This document shows positions 1 through 15,300 of a stretch of DNA of 64,000 nucleotides, one piece after another. The first letter of the stretch is position 1, and every line of letters starts with the position of its first letter. Source of the DNA: Saccoglossus kowalevskii (taxonomy: Eukaryota > Hemichordata > Enteropneusta > Harrimaniidae); the NCBI RefSeq assembly GCF_000003605.2, contig NW_003156236.1, positions 494,883 through 558,882 of the forward strand. Reading direction: 5' to 3'. The position numbers were made by a program, and so were the translations under genes. The notes beneath the pieces were generated by a model. It made no database searches. It was not told the DNA's origin and was given only the letters and a program-made list of their open reading frames with translations.

Positions 1-3000
1 ATTACTATTACGATCTGTTTACATTGCTGTGAAAAGCTTCTTTTATAAAGACGCAGATCGGCTGATGGTTTTCATACGCAATCACTCGAAATCTGACGAA
101 TGTATTTGTATCACTAACCGTATTAACTAAGAGAGAAATGCAAGTCTACGTAATTGCTATTGGTGGCATACTGTATGAATCGAATAGCGATAAATACCAT
201 ACTGTTCACAGTGCGTACTCTCTATATCAACATCTACTCTCGTTCAATGACTTATTTACATACATTTATTCATAATATTTAATTTTCAACATACGTTTAT
301 TTATTTATTGATCGTATTTCAATGATGTTTCCTGATCGTGGCGTTCGGATGCCGATCGCTGTTAGACAAATTAATTGTCACACGATCAAGAATAGGACAC
401 AATAAAACATGTAGAATATTGATTGTTTAATTGAATCATGACTTGATCAAGGATGACCGGACAAAGCACACCACTTACGGTAAAACACATACTAAAGGTC
501 AAATATCATGCAAACATTATTATTCTAAGAGAAATGTCGATAATGCATATATTCAATTGTGGCATACCTACCTTTTAAAATAATGTAAAACAGCAAAATT
601 AGCCCGTTTGTGATATATACAAGTTGTTTGTTCGCAGGTTTTAGATATGTAGATATATTTTTGAAAACTGATGAAGTGACCGTAACTGCCTCAATTAATG
701 TGCTAATGAAATACTTGACGGTAGCATGACGGTATTTTTTTATTATACGTCTGCATATTTTCATTTTTTTAGTAAGTCTGTACCTTACTTTTAAGTATAA
801 GAGAATACACACGTTTCAGTCGATCTGTCTTCGTCACTGAACACCACACACATGAAACACGCCCTCACTCAACGACGTATCCCACACCCACATGCCCATA
901 GCTTGCTTAAAGTTGTCGTTACAATTTACGTAGTTCAGTCTCGAAAACAAGTGGATCCCTCCCACTCATATTCGAATACAGCGGCATATATACTATAATA
1001 TGTACGTGGGCGTTGGTATTATTGAACGCCCGGGACACACTCGGTGAATGCAGATATGACGTAGGTCGAATTGCAACGTGCGAAGAATTCAAATGATGTA
1101 TGTTACTTCCTGTTGTCAAATTACAAATAAGTCTTGTACTTGGCAAAAGAATATGTAGATATCATCGTTTAATGAATCAAACGTTTCAGTCATGGACACT
1201 GGCAACACATTAACTTTCATCTTCATATCCAGCGATGATGGATCTAAGATGAATAATTATAAGCGGTTTACCTATTGAGTAACCATAGAAACAGTCAGTG
1301 AGTCAAAAGATATGACAGCATTCTTATCGTAATATCTGTTAGAATAACCCAACTGAATGAACGTTAAACAGGTTTGTTCTGGGCAATGCTATTAAATTGT
1401 TGGAGACTGACTGTTTCAGTTGTGGAATGTGATTTCTATGCCGCCTCTGTGATGACCCCGAGCCTAAGCAAGTCAAAGGAGCTAGGACAATTTTATTCAC
1501 TCATCTGAGAATAAAAGATTTGAATCCACATTTTTTTTTTACATTTTTTGTACAAAACTATGTGTACGAAGAGTTCGTTACCACGGTAATATATTGAGAT
1601 ATTATTGAAAAATAGCGATTCTTTTGTCTGGACATTTAGTTTTATAAAAATCCCGATACTTATTTCTATATATATTTCAAAAGTTTTTTATCCACTCAAA
1701 ACTATCACCAAAACATAAAAAGTCTATTACATGGCCGTGTTATATTTTTAAGTTAATTGTTGCCATGGTGCTGTTCCTACTCGATGGTCATCATTTCCGT
1801 ATGGACATATCCGTACGACTGTTATAGTGCAAATTGTGGGTTAGAAAATGACCAAAACATTTGATTGTATGATATTAAACAAAAGTTATTGAACTAGGGA
1901 AGTGGAAGAAAATTCCTGGAAAGTCGAACAAGTCCCTATGGAAAGTTGGACAAGTTTTTCTGAAATGTTGCAGGGAAAGAATGAAAAGTTGCCTGGAATG
2001 CCGGTAAAGTGGTACATGGAAACTGTATCAGCTATAATCAGCTGTTTAGTGATAACACATTTGAATATGTTTGTCATTCATTGTTACCATAGCAAGAAGA
2101 ACACGTGTTCGAAATGTCATAGGTGTGCTGTTGAGACAATATTAAATTAAATTCACGTAGCAAAAACAACTGAAAATATTGCAAATTAACTACTAAGATG
2201 GAATCCTGATTTTGTTAAGAAATTTTTCTTTTTCTTTAAAGAAATATACATTTTCGATTTTTGTTTTAGTTATGACATGTTTCTCATCATTATATTTTAA
2301 AATCACAATGTCGACACATTATATCTTTTACTGGTATACTTTGATTTTATCACTATCTAACTCATTTAAATTTGTTTCTAAATTAGAATAGATTGTCATT
2401 TATGTACACGTTTTCAATGTTATTTTCGCTTTAATGTAATCATACAGATAAGATAATATGGATATTTATTCCAACCGTGTAGAATATTTAACATTTCTTA
2501 AGATAATAAAAATAAAAGAAAAAAATGATATGAACTGTGGCAGTGGTGTATTGTTTGTTCAGTGACTAAAGTACACATAGAGCTATATACGTGTCTTTAA
2601 ATTTGACATTTACATTGTTGATAATCTAAAACATTGTTTTTGTTTAGTATCCAATTTGCAATGTATTAAATGATGTTCCTCGTCTTCAACTTCATTACAT
2701 TGGGAACATCATACTCTAATCTTTTGACGGGGTTTTTGGTCTAGTATGCTCTTCCCTCCCAAGCAAATTATGGCAAATTAGTCTAAATTGAACTATTGTT
2801 TTGACATGTTGTGGGTTGTTCATCACTTGTATGTATTGTTCTTGTTCCAGGGATTTTTTTAATGTATTGTATGTGCGTAATTTGGAAGAATGATTATCAA
2901 TGTGTTTTATTTACTTGATATTTTGTTTTATTTTCAAGGTATTATTAGTATACGTAATTGAAATATACACACTCACACTAAGGTTCATTAAGAATGACTA

Positions 3001-6000
3001 GTGGTTTTCTATCTAAAACATCCACATATATGTTCTACATCGATGCTCGAACAAATATTGCGTTTACCAAAGTTTGTAATCATAATAATATGACAAGATT
3101 AACGCTTATGGACCATTACATCTTCTGGTTTTGGGTGGGAACAGTGATACTTATATTGCAATTCGAAACGCTCGAATATTTATTAAACATAATCTACAAC
3201 CATGGTAAAAACCAGCTTTTATTTCCCCGTGTTTTAAAGGCCATTGTGAAAAATAAACTACAGGTACATTTTACGTAGCTGTTCCATCATTGTACGACAG
3301 ATTTTAGTAATTCTAATGGTAAGGTAAACGTCAGTTGTAGTTGCATACATAATGTGTTACTCGCTTGGAAAGTGTAAAGCGGAGAGGTCGTCAACCTACA
3401 CCCGCGCGGGAAATGAAGTATAAGTGACGACTCCCTTGCTTTAAGTATAGGAATAATTACAATATGAAATGTACAGAAAAAATTATCTTTTCACCGTTCT
3501 GGGAAAATTACGTTATTAAATTTGCATAAATACATGTTTTAAATTTACTTTGTTTGTGCATTTTTTGTATTAAATAATTGTGAAATTAACGAACACCATC
3601 TTTGCGCAGGTCGTGTGACTCAGTGAGTCATACATGGAAATAATGGATCTGGCAATTTGGACCACGTTTGTCTGACATTATCTGAAAACACGCACTTACT
3701 AGTTTTCGTTATTTTCATCCTCTACTCGTGACCGGATACGTCTGATGTGTATCTGGGGCTGGCGTATCTTGCGACAGTAGCTCACATGGCAGTCGTGACT
3801 GCTGTAAGTGTACAAAGCCCCAGAGACGAGATCGGAATCAGTTTTGTTATTAATTTCGGTCTATAAACATTCACGATCAGATTTGACATGTTTAGAGTGG
3901 GTGGCCTATGTAAGAATCTACAGGAGTTTCTGTTATATTTCATGTTCTTTAAATGCACAGAACAAAATATCATTCTCTTAGACAGACTGAAAATAGTATT
4001 TTCTAGTAAATAGTGATTCATCTCGTCAACATTGCTTGCTGCATCACTTGCAATGATCGACTTCCCGATTTTTTACTTATAAATTGGCACATGTCATGAA
4101 GACAGTTCATGACTCCCACGGTTCGGCTAACATGACACTAAATCCGCAGGAAATGCTACTAGTAACGTACATTCTCTGTTTCTACGAGTTTCATGAATTA
4201 CAGTCCGATTTTATCGTGTTTTGGCCTTTAGTAAAATAAAATGTTTTGTAGTGCAAATATAATCAAAGCATGGCATCAGCGAACGTTTTTATTAGAATGT
4301 ATATAATACAGGACAGACCCAACATTGATATCACCACAGTGTAACATTACAAAAACGCGTTCGGAACTCTCCATACTCAAAACCACAGGCTCGTTTTAAA
4401 TGCACATTACAATAGAGCACAGTGCATATAAAAGGGTACACCAGTCTGCATACAGCAGTACTCAGTAGCATACATGAATACATCAACAGTTGTCGGCTGA
4501 GTAGCGCGCATTGGTATATTCTTATTCGGTGTTATTATCAGAAATAGTCAAATATCAAAATATAATTCCTCATTTCATATCCACTGATAGCAGGATTATC
4601 CTTGTAATGGATATACATTCCTGTGATATTTCCTCACAGTTTCTCCGAATTCTCTCAACCCAAGGCTTGGATTGATACAACACTCTGGTGATAATCGCTG
4701 ATGTCAAAGTAAGAGGAAATACCGTGGGATTATATACCAAATAGATTAACAGCTATCGGTAAACCCTTATGACGTAGGTTTCTAGATCAAGATTAATTCT
4801 AATCATTTACATGGATGTAATAAAATCGGATAAGCATATTATCCTTGCCATAGACGTCGTTTTCATAAGAGTTGTTAAGTATGATATTTACCCATGTTTA
4901 TTACTGTCGACCCCTAATTATCACCCGGACGATAGCAGATATTACCGATGTTCATGTGAATGACGTATCTCTTAAATTAGACATTATTTTCCTCCTGATC
5001 ACCTAAGCTAGTAGATAAAATTTGAATAACAAAAGTGCCTCTTTCCAAAAAATTGACAGTTTGTGACGTCAATAACCTTGAAAGCGTCAGTGCTGGTGAC
5101 GTAATTTACCCCATATATAGGAAAATCGGTGCAAAATGTATCATAATAAGCATATAATTTAATTATTTAAAAGAAAATATCGTATTTACTTATGTCTGAA
5201 AGTACATGTTTTTAATTTTAAAATTAAAATAAATGTGTCCAATAATCTACTACATATGTTTGCAGTTACAACGTTGGTAATATACTTAAACAGTCATTAA
5301 ATGGAATTAGAATGAATTAGTGGCAGGGAGCTCATTTAGCTTACTGTATATTATCGAGTCGATGACAGATAACATACTACAACGAGTATTGTGCATCGCG
5401 TTGGAAAGCGCCTTTCTCTACTTCGATGACCGAACGCGTATATGTCATATTTACGCACATTAGATTACCCATGGGTATTGCCTGAAAAACCTGAATTTAT
5501 GAATATTGAATTGCGGCTAATTCACACCTAGAGGATTACAGGAGGCGGTGCGGCTTGAATATGAATTATAAACTATTGCTTATAACCCTAGAACGGATAT
5601 CGGTGTTCTCTAGCGGGCAGTTTCATGACGGAACTTGTCAACTATAACGGAATATTTAAAAAGATAGTCGGGGTAGGCTTTTGAGAATATATGGGCGGAA
5701 TATGTATGTCCCTATAGCACTTTTGTTATTTTGATTCAGGAAATCGTTGTAGGGTTATATGGGATTTGATGTTATTTTGGATGTGACTAATGATGATTCG
5801 ATTTATACATCAACGAAGGGGTAGGAAAGAAGATGAAGGTCGTGATCTTGAAAAATGACATGCCCACTCGATGGAAATTTCCCAACATAATGTATTCAAC
5901 CAACTTGACCGTGGACAGTCGTTGCAACCCCGGAGATTGCACGGTGCTTCCGTCTTTCCCATACTAACAACTTTTTGTTAATCAATCTATCAATCAACCA

Positions 6001-6784
6001 ACCAACCAACCATCCACGCATTCATTCTGACGTCATCTGTCGGGGTCGTTGTCCACACGTAGCCTCGATACGTTGAAATCATCTCCACCGATAACGGGAA
6101 TTGCAGTACAGTATTTCAAAAAAAGATAACCAATGTAGCCTTTGTCGGCATGTCTCTTTGTAACACTGAAGTAGGTGTATTGTCTGCGGCAAGAAGAAGA
6201 ACCGGAAGAAGTGCCAGCCGGTGGCAAAGGATACAATTGTTAATGGCATGTTACGTAATCCTAAGTATGATTATTAAAAAATATAGGACAGCCGTGGGTA
6301 TTTTGTATTTTATCATGCTTATAATTTACGTCATTTTGCACCTAAAATATTATCAAGAATGTTTTGAGTACTTTTACTGAATCGTAAGGCGTACGTAAAT
6401 CTACTCTGTAATGAAGGGAAATGTGTACCACATTCACTAGCACACGATTCGAGTTGTGCAATTCCACGCTTTGACGATCCACTAATTTGTTTTCGATTTC
6501 CAGTGACTGTTAAGGGTACATTATGTTTATCAAGAGTTCTGACCACACACAACTTACGTGTCCACAATTTAAATGAGATATCTCACGATTTGACCAATGT
6601 TGTCACGCTGTTATTGTTCTATTCGTACGGCACACGTAAATGTACAATGAGTCTAACTCCCGCGTCGATCATGGCATAATGAAGTACTGTTAACAGACTG
6701 TAACATATGTTTTATTTTAGTAAAGACTCTCAGAGTGATACATGGAAAAAATACTGATTTGATTATGCGCTATGATGCAATACA
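1..6784. other. Non-coding flank, no gene recognised
   Basis: I see no exon, RNA gene or conserved domain here on either strand. Open frames are all under about 100 codons, have no recognisable motif and lack splice context. The DNA is AT-rich and unremarkable apart from short homopolymer runs and one TGACGTCA at 6028-6035. It lies beyond the 3' end of the large minus-strand gene. It could hold regulatory DNA of a gene to the left of the window, which cannot be judged from one sequence. Confidence 0.6.
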
Positions 6785-9068
6785 CTGAAACCCCCGAATT
6801 AGACACATGCATTATAAGTTACTGTAATACTCTAATACCCCTGAATTAGACACATACATTATAAGTTACTGTAATACTCTGATACCCCTGAAATAGACAC
6901 ATACATTATAAGTTATTAATACTTTGATACCCCTGAATTAGACACATACATTATAAGTTACGGTAATAATCTGATACCCCTGAATTAGACACACACATAC
7001 TAAGTTACGGTAATAATCTGATACGCCTGAATTAGACACATACATTATAAGTTATTAATACTCTAATACCCCTGAATTAGACACATACATAATAAGTTAC
7101 GGTAATAATCTGATACCCCTGAATTAGACACACACATACTAAGTGACGGTAATAATCTGAAACCCCCGAATTAGACACATACATTATAAGTTACTGTAAT
7201 ACTCTGATACCCTGAATTAGACACACACATAATAAGTTACTGTAATAATCTGATACCCCTGAATTAGACACATGCATTATAAGTTACTGTAATAATCTGA
7301 TACTCCCGAATTAGACACATACATTATAAGTTATTGTAATACTCTGATACTCCTGAATTAGACACATGCATTATAAGTTACTGTAATACCCAGAGACCCC
7401 TGAATTAGACACATACATTATAAGTTACTGTAATACTCTGATACCCTGAATTAGACACACACATAATAAGTTACTGTAATAATCTGATACCCCTGAATTA
7501 GACACATGCATTATAAGTTACTGTAATAATCTGATACTCCTGAATTAGGCACATACATTATAAGTTACTGTAATACTCTGATACTCCTGAATTAGACACA
7601 TGCATTATAAGTTACTGTAATACTCTGATACTCCTGAATTAGACACATACATTATAAGTTATTGTAATACTCTGATACTCCTGAATTAGACACATACATT
7701 ATAAGTTACTGTAATACTCTGATACTCCTGAATTAGACACATACATTATAAGTTACTGTAGTAATCTGATNNNNNNNNNNNNNNNNNNNNNNNNNNNNNN
7801 NNNNNNNNNNNNNNNNNNNNNNNNNNNNNNNNNNNNNNNNNNNNNNNNNNNNNNNNNNNNNNNNNNNNNNNNNNNNNNNNNNNNNNNNNNNNNNNNNNNN
7901 NNNNNNNNNNNNNNNNNNNNNNNNNNNNNNNNNNNNNNNNNNNNNNNNNNNNNNNNNNNNNNNNNNNNNNNNNNNNNNNNNNNNNNNNNNNNNNNNNNNN
8001 NNNNNNNNNNNNNNNNNNNNNNNNNNNNNNNNNNNNNNNNNNNNNNNNNNNNNNNNNNNNNNNNNNNNNNNNNNNNNNNNNNNNNNNNNNNNNNNNNNNN
8101 NNNNNNNNNNNNNNNNNNNNNNNNNNNNNNNNNNNNNNNNNNNNNNNNNNNNNNNNNNNNNNNNNNNNNNNNNNNNNNNNNNNNNNNNNNNNNNNNNNNN
8201 NNNNNNNNNNNNNNNNNNNNNNNNNNNNNNNNNNNNNNNNNNNNNNNNNNNNNNNNNNNNNNNNNNNNNNNNNNNNNNNNNNNNNNNNNNNNNNNNNNNN
8301 NNNNNNNNNNNNNNNNNNNNNNNNNNNNNNNNNNNNNNNNNNNNNNNNNNNNNNNNNNNNNNNNNNNNNNNNNNNNNNNNNNNNNNNNNNNNNNNNNNNN
8401 NNNNNNNNNNNNNNNNNNNNNNNNNNNNNNNNNNNNNNNNNNNNNNNNNNNNNNNNNNNNNNNNNNNNNNNNNNNNNNNNNNNNNNNTACTCTGATACCC
8501 CTGAATTAGACACATACATTATAAGTTACTGTAATAATCTGATACCCCTGAATTAAACACATACATTATAAGTTACTGTAATACTCTAATACCCCTGAAT
8601 TAGACACATACATTATAAATTACTGTAATACTCTGATACCCCTGAAATAGACACATGCATTATAAGTTATTAATACTCTGATACCCCTGAATTAGACACA
8701 TACATTATAAGTTACGGTAATAATCTGATACCCCTGAATTGGACACACACATACTAAGTTACGGTAATAATCTGATACGCCTGAATTAGACACATACATT
8801 ATAAGTTATTAATACTCTAATACCCCTGAATTAGACACATACATTATAAGTTACTGTAATACTCTGATACCCCTGAATTAAACACATACATTATAAGTTA
8901 CTGTAATAATCTGATACCCCTGAATTACACACACATACTAAGTTACTGTAATACTCTGATACCCCTGAATTAGACACATACATTATAAGTTACTGTAATA
9001 CTCTGATACCCCTGAATTAGACACATACATTATAAGTTACTGTACTATTCTGATACACCTGAATTAGA
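6785..9068. repeat. 47-bp satellite-like tandem array
   Basis: A head-to-tail array of a unit of about 47 bp, recognisable by the phrases GAATTAGACACATACATTA and TAAGTTACTGTAATACTCTG. About 21 copies stand left of the assembly gap and about 12 right of it. Some units are 2-3 bp shorter (TTATTAATACT in place of TTACTGTAATACT). Sub-variants (ACACACATACTAAG; TGATACTCC) recur in blocks, so multi-unit segments were duplicated. There are no unique spacers, so this is not a CRISPR array. No coding role is visible. Confidence 0.97.
7771..8487. other. Assembly gap (N) inside the satellite
   Basis: 717 undefined bases flanked on both sides by the 47-bp repeat. The gap is therefore almost certainly collapsed or unspanned satellite, and the true array length is unknown. 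Confidence 0.99.
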
Positions 9069-9371
9069 TATTTGATTCTTTCGACATCGTTATTCGAGTG
9101 ACATTGGTATACAAATTAAAATAATATAATCAACCGACACATTGGAAGTCGGCATACCTGAATACCCAACATTGTTTGTACTGGGAACGCATCGATACAT
9201 CAATGTTAAAGTGAGTTTTAAAGGTCAAGTTTGTGAACAATTCAATACGCATTGAATTAACCCCAATATGGGAATCAGTATGCCTGCATTGTTGATTCAG
9301 ACTTGGAACCCTCCACAAAAAGCGGGTGCATTGATATTTACCCGCAAAAAGGAAACTCTTCGACCCAGCAG

Positions 9372-9510
9372 TTAAAGGGCGGTGGTCGTCACCGTGACGC
9401 CACGTCCTGTTCGATATAGGACTCATAGCGACGCACACAACGCGTGTAATATACATTGTTTGTTTACATGAAATTCGAACACGCGCTGCGCGACGACCAC
9501 CGCCCTTTAA
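9372..9510. mobile_element. 131-bp MITE with TTAA target duplication
   Basis: Perfect 15-bp terminal inverted repeats, AGGGCGGTGGTCGTC at 9376-9390 and its complement at 9492-9506, are bounded by TTAA on each side (9372-9375 and 9507-9510). The body is too short to encode anything. TTAA target sites are typical of piggyBac-type elements, so a non-autonomous piggyBac-like MITE is the natural reading. Related fragments lie at 12259-12315 and 18356-18438. Elements with similar ends lie in the large gene's introns (36914-37220 and 59769-60038). Confidence 0.88.
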
Positions 9511-12258
9511 GCTTGACTGGATTAGCTGTTCGTAGACTGCATTGTTAACAATTTATTTCTCATAATCTAAATTATTGTTGAATATTATGCTGCCTCGCGA
9601 AGTTGAGATGTATGCATGTTGTTTTTTTCCTCCACTGCCTACACAGACCTTTTGCCGCATGCTGATTTTCTTTACTCTCATGGAAATATGCATTTCCTTT
9701 TTTTTTCCTGTAATAACTGTTGCACAGCTGGTGGCATGATTGTCATGGCAACACCCAATCCATGCCACCCACGCCAATAAATCATTCCCATGATGGCGCC
9801 ATTCCCTGGGAGAGGTTGGTAGCATCGTGTTGGAATTTTACATTTGACGTCATAACCGTCATAATTCCGTGATGATTGCAAATTTGGTTGTGAATATTAT
9901 GAGCGAGCTTGCACGTTACCTCCGCATTAATTATTGTAATACTCATATAACGATTGCCACAACAGTCACCAGGCATAGTAAATTTACCCGTTATTATATG
10001 ACGTGGGTGCCATCATTTGCTGAATGTTAACGGGTTTAAATTTAATTGTATGATGTGCTACTCTTAATTCGACAACCATAGAACACGTCGATCAAATAAA
10101 GTGTAGCCGCGGCGACATGATGGTCAAAATAATATTTACATTACGTGCACCTATCTCTACAAATTAGAACAGCCTAAAAGTGAATTAAACTAAACCAACG
10201 TTAACTAACCTGAACCAAACTAAAACGCAACTAACCTAAACTAAACAGAACCAATATATTTTTGCAATCAAACCTAAACTACCCGTAGTTAAAACAAACC
10301 TAATGCTAAAATTAAAATGCTGTGAAATTTAACTGTACATATATACATTACACGTCTGTCTGTGCATATTACATGATAATAACATAAATCCGATATTTTG
10401 AAGATGATACTCGTTTTACTGTTACTGGCATATTGCGGAAACTGTTTCCTTATATTTCTTGATGGTTCGTAATTATAGGATATCCAATCAGCACATAGCA
10501 TGTTTTACTAGATTAGAGTAAATAATAATATTGCAAATAGTCAGATTATTTTCTCGTGTCACCCTAGTAACAGAGCGATGATAATCACTCGCATGTCCTT
10601 TCCCCAGTGACATGTATACTAAGCCCCACGTACATACAACTCTACGTGTAGATGTGTAGATTAATGGGATAAAAACAAATCAAACTCAATTATTAGACTT
10701 ATCTTAATATCAAAATGAATCCTTCCCCAATTATGAGTTGATATCTTAGGATAATCTCAAATGCAATGTGTGCCCGATACATGTATTTATGGCTAAATGG
10801 GTTTGATCGTATGTATAAATAATATTACCCGTTTTTGGAATAATCGTAAACGATGGGAGCTATAGAAAGCACACACATGCAAAAGACGACAATCCGACAT
10901 TCGTGACTGTCAATTAGCATAATTAGCATACACAGATCTGAAGACGATAATGACAGCGCATTGACAGAGAACTATGACTAATTTATAAACCTTTAATGCC
11001 CTGACAACGATTCGCAAGTCGCATGTTTAAATAATTTTGATGTGAGTCTAGTGCGTGAGAGTACAGCGCAAATATACAGAAGACGTACGTTTAACAGTTT
11101 TAACTAAGGTGACATGGCTACAACATATAGATTAGCATAAATAATTTAATATTTAGTGTGGACTAGACATGAATAGAATTTAGAGAATATTTTAAGACAT
11201 ATTGTTATCAATTCATAACAAAATATATAACAACTATCATTTTTATAGCAGATGCAATGAAATAGGTCTTTAAAATTCAGCTAAAAGATGTATTCTTTTT
11301 TTAAAAAAACATGCTTGGTAATAAAACTCTGTTTTTGTGTTACGGTAACACGGTGATGCAGGATTCCGAATTAAGATCCTTTCAGCCAAGCGGTTTGTTG
11401 TGGTAACCGAATACCCCCATCACGACAGGAGCGATGCATGTGGGTGGACGCGTTTCAAGTTTACCAAATTATTAACTAACTAATTACATAATGTCGATTT
11501 CAAACTCATTGAGTACTATAATTAACAGCTTAAAATAAACAACATACAATTGAATCTTGAGAAAAATACGTCGGATTTAAAGATTATTTGAAAAAAAATA
11601 TCGATGATGGAATTAAACAAGGAATGTAGAAGGTGGGCGTTTTGTTTAATAGCATAAAAATGTCATCACGGTTGAACGGACACCAAACCTGTTAACTACT
11701 CACCACGCATCACACAGCGATACTTCGTACGTGCCAATCTCAGCATTCTATTGAAATGTGAAACGATCTGTGCGACATTCGAAAAACGAATTCACACATC
11801 TTCAATCGCAGACAATTTCTATTAAACAAAAGTGCAATCAAGGCGGATTGTGCGAAAAATACAGATTAACCCAATTGAGACTTTTCGTCAGTAGGGGTGG
11901 ATACGGCATCCAAAGAAGGTCGCAGCTATGCGTTTTGAAAAGTTACACTTTTTTATTTTTATTTTTGTGTACTACCATTTTTATTGGCATTTTATTTTTT
12001 TTTCAACTAAAATCGATATCAAATGTAATTTTACATCACTTTTAAAATACATTTACAATCTTACTTTTACTTTTGAAAATGGGTTTACATTTGAAAATTT
12101 ACTTTCATTTTGACGAGAACATGCACGCACTCGCCAACATATATATTTTGTGATGCTGATTCCATTCTGCCAACATTTCTCGTTCAGATGATGTTTTCCA
12201 TTCTACGCCTCTTGCCAAGAAATACGAACAGCCGCTCCACTGGGTTTTATGGGAGGTA

Positions 12259-12315
12259 TACAACGCGTGTAAAATACATTTTTGTACACACAAATTCGAA
12301 CGCGCGCTGCGTGTC
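12259..12315. mobile_element. Fragment related to the TTAA MITE
   Basis: The stretch carries ACAACGCGTGTAAAATACAT followed by AAATTCGAACGCGCGCTGCG. It matches the right half of the element at 9372-9510 with small gaps. Neither terminal repeat nor TTAA duplication is intact, so it is a diverged or truncated copy. Confidence 0.7.
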
Positions 12316-15300
12316 GATTATCACTCATTAATACAGTGATTGAGATGGATGTGCCGTGCGTATTAAAGAAAACGCTGTGATGTGCACGGCGGGATAGGCG
12401 GGCATGAATAACATGATTAAAACAAATGAAGCCGGAAACTCGTGCATCGTTCTGACGCACACACGCACGTCACTTCTCAAATGGTTCGCCGTGATCATAA
12501 CGGATCTGACTGGAATTATTAATCACCTCAATATGCCGAATTAATAACTAATACACGGTGCTGTTTTCCTCGTATCGTAGCTAATAGCGAAACTAATGAG
12601 TCACGTGACCCACCCACCAGCTAATTTGCATAACGGTAAAGTACAGAGCGGTATTATTTACTTGTTATCAAGATAAAACTTAATCGAGGTTTATTCTTGG
12701 CACTGGGCAATCTAATCATGATTAAAGGCAAGTACTAATACAGCTTAAAACGGGTTCTCCAATCGTTCGATCAATTGGATAACCCCGAAGGAATTCCAAC
12801 TATTTTTATCCCTTGAAAAAGAACCAGTTTTATACTGGATTGTATGACAGTGAAGTGACCTTTTAGGCAGAGCAGTAAAAAACAATCTGACAAATTAACA
12901 GCCGCTTGTTCGACCTGATTGCCTTGTCTACGTCACTGTTCTACGTCATCCCGCTGACACTTGCTCCGACTAGTTTTATTTAATGGGCGATTTCACGGAA
13001 GTAAATTGCAAAATTGGTCATGCGCACGACGACATCACAGGCGAGAATACTGCATTGCTTCGTGAGATGGTGGAGCGGAATGAATAAATAAATGAACGAA
13101 CATTGCTTGGTAGCCATGGAAACATTAGCGTGTCTGTACGCTAAATAATGCACGCGAGATGTTATATCTGCTGACATACATCAAGGCGGTAATTACTGTG
13201 AATACAATTTTATTTTGAATTATTTTGTCACCCATTATGAGAATAGTACCGTCTATAATTTCCACCGGCATTGTTTCGTTAACTTGGGGAATCCTGGTGT
13301 TAAACAAAATGTCGACATTAAAGACTTCGTAAAACACAGTCCCTCTATCAGAGGGACTGTGGTACAAACGTACATTTCTCGCTTTAAGTGACCTATTTAT
13401 GTTTGAACTCAAGAATAATAATTAGGACGTACTTCTCATGTTTGTACAACTCCTAAACGTTTTTCTTCCGTCACTCATTGAATTCTACGGATATAAATGT
13501 TGTAACGCTATAATCAAACATTTGTATTTCTCGTCAACGAAACTTTGAGGGAACAACCCGGTTTGACGTCAAACGAAATTCGCCATAACAACGTCTCGTT
13601 ATAAGACATAATGGCCCTTTTTCGGCAGTTTACCGGTTATAATAACCCATTTTATAGAAAACCCCCTATCTGAGTGCTATAAGTGTCAACCCGTATAAAT
13701 ACACTTTTCAGTAGAAATGAGTTCGCCGTAACATAGAAATAAACTATTACGTCATTTCAAATTAACATGCTTTGACAAACATCTGCTTAATAGGTTTGGG
13801 CTGTGCGTGCGTTACGAAACAAAACAAAACAGGAGTACATATCTAATCGCAGTTTTGAGACTACTGGCTTATATAAATCACACTTAACCCCTGATTAAGC
13901 GTACCAACAAAACTGCCATCTTGTCGTCGCTTTGTGCCTCATTTTACCGCTACCTATTTTAACATAAAGGTGTTAACGAGAGTACAATAGAACCGAGAAC
14001 CAATAAGAGTAGATTCGAACTGACGCTTACAAACTTTTAATCAGTCGACGAGTACATAAAAGACTTGGCGGTTTACAAAATTCCGATGATGTCTATTACA
14101 AATATGTTACGTTCTTTTAGTACTTGTTTCGTGCTCCATATATTCTAGTATTAGTAACCGTGATCTAATGGAATGATTGATTCGCGATAGGATTGAAATA
14201 ACCAATGAGTGATTAAAGAACCACACCATTTAAAATTAGTTGACAGGGCTATATTTAGAAGAAAATGGGGAAACATTTCCACTGACGTCATCGGAAAACT
14301 GTTTCATTCTAGATGAATCCAATGGAAACCGGTGGGATTTTTGAATAGACGCTTTTGTTCGTGCGATAGATACCACGCGAATGAATGCGTCCGTGTATGA
14401 TAATGCTCAATTCATTGATTTAATTTGGAGAAATTGATCAAAACTGATATCCGTTCTTTGTCATAGATGCGACGGTCGGTAAATCCGTATTTTGCTTTCA
14501 ATTCATTTCCCAGCTGTCGGCAATTTTGTTGTGTACAGCATAATAATAAAGCACACAATAGTACTCATGTAAATTGCTGAAATTCACACCGTAATAAACA
14601 AGTCTGATTTAATGTCAAAGGATGTCGCTAAAATTGTTCAAACTGACGAACATAGAAGATCTATTAGATTTCCCGTCGCCCTGTTACGGACATACTGACG
14701 TACGGACACAACAGACGCGATATGCCATTCAGAGGAGTAGATATGAACAACTGTTGATAATTATATTTACAATTCCGATATGTTTAAATTCGGAGTAAGC
14801 AACCCTGTCGTGATTTCAATGTTCCGTCCTGCAAGCTGAGTGTGTATAAAAAAAGGGACATATTATAGAATAAAATCTGGTTACCGAATTAAAGTTGTTA
14901 AAACTATCAGAATTTTAAGAAAAGTTCGGTTCATTAATTGTCAAAACGTTCCCACGATTTTTAAGATCCCACAACACGTTTCTGTTAATTTGTTTACCAA
15001 CGAATTATTGATTGTTGCTGATTAAATGGATCAGTCGAAAGTAAAATTTAGTGAACTTACCTTTTTCTTAATTTTACATTCAACTCATAAAAAATCGGTG
15101 AAAATAAACTTTATAAAAAAAAAAACAATCAAAAAGTCATTTCAGTAAAAAGTAATTCCAGTTGAAATAAATAGATTTTACTGTGATAATCATACTCGCA
15201 TTATCTATATTAAAATATATATTAGAACGTAAGGCAACGCGTACTAGAAGATGCACACGTTCCAAACAGAGTAGTGTCACGCGCACTATAATAAAACAAT

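Noticed and set aside
7733-8519. Long frames over the first N gap
   Set aside because: Most of their length is undefined sequence, and the flanks are satellite.
6785-9068. CRISPR array
   Set aside because: Units are contiguous and near-identical with no unique spacers, and the genome is animal.
10190-10300. Interstitial telomere repeat
   Set aside because: CTAAAC/AACCTA-like words are irregular and never form a run of TTAGGG units.
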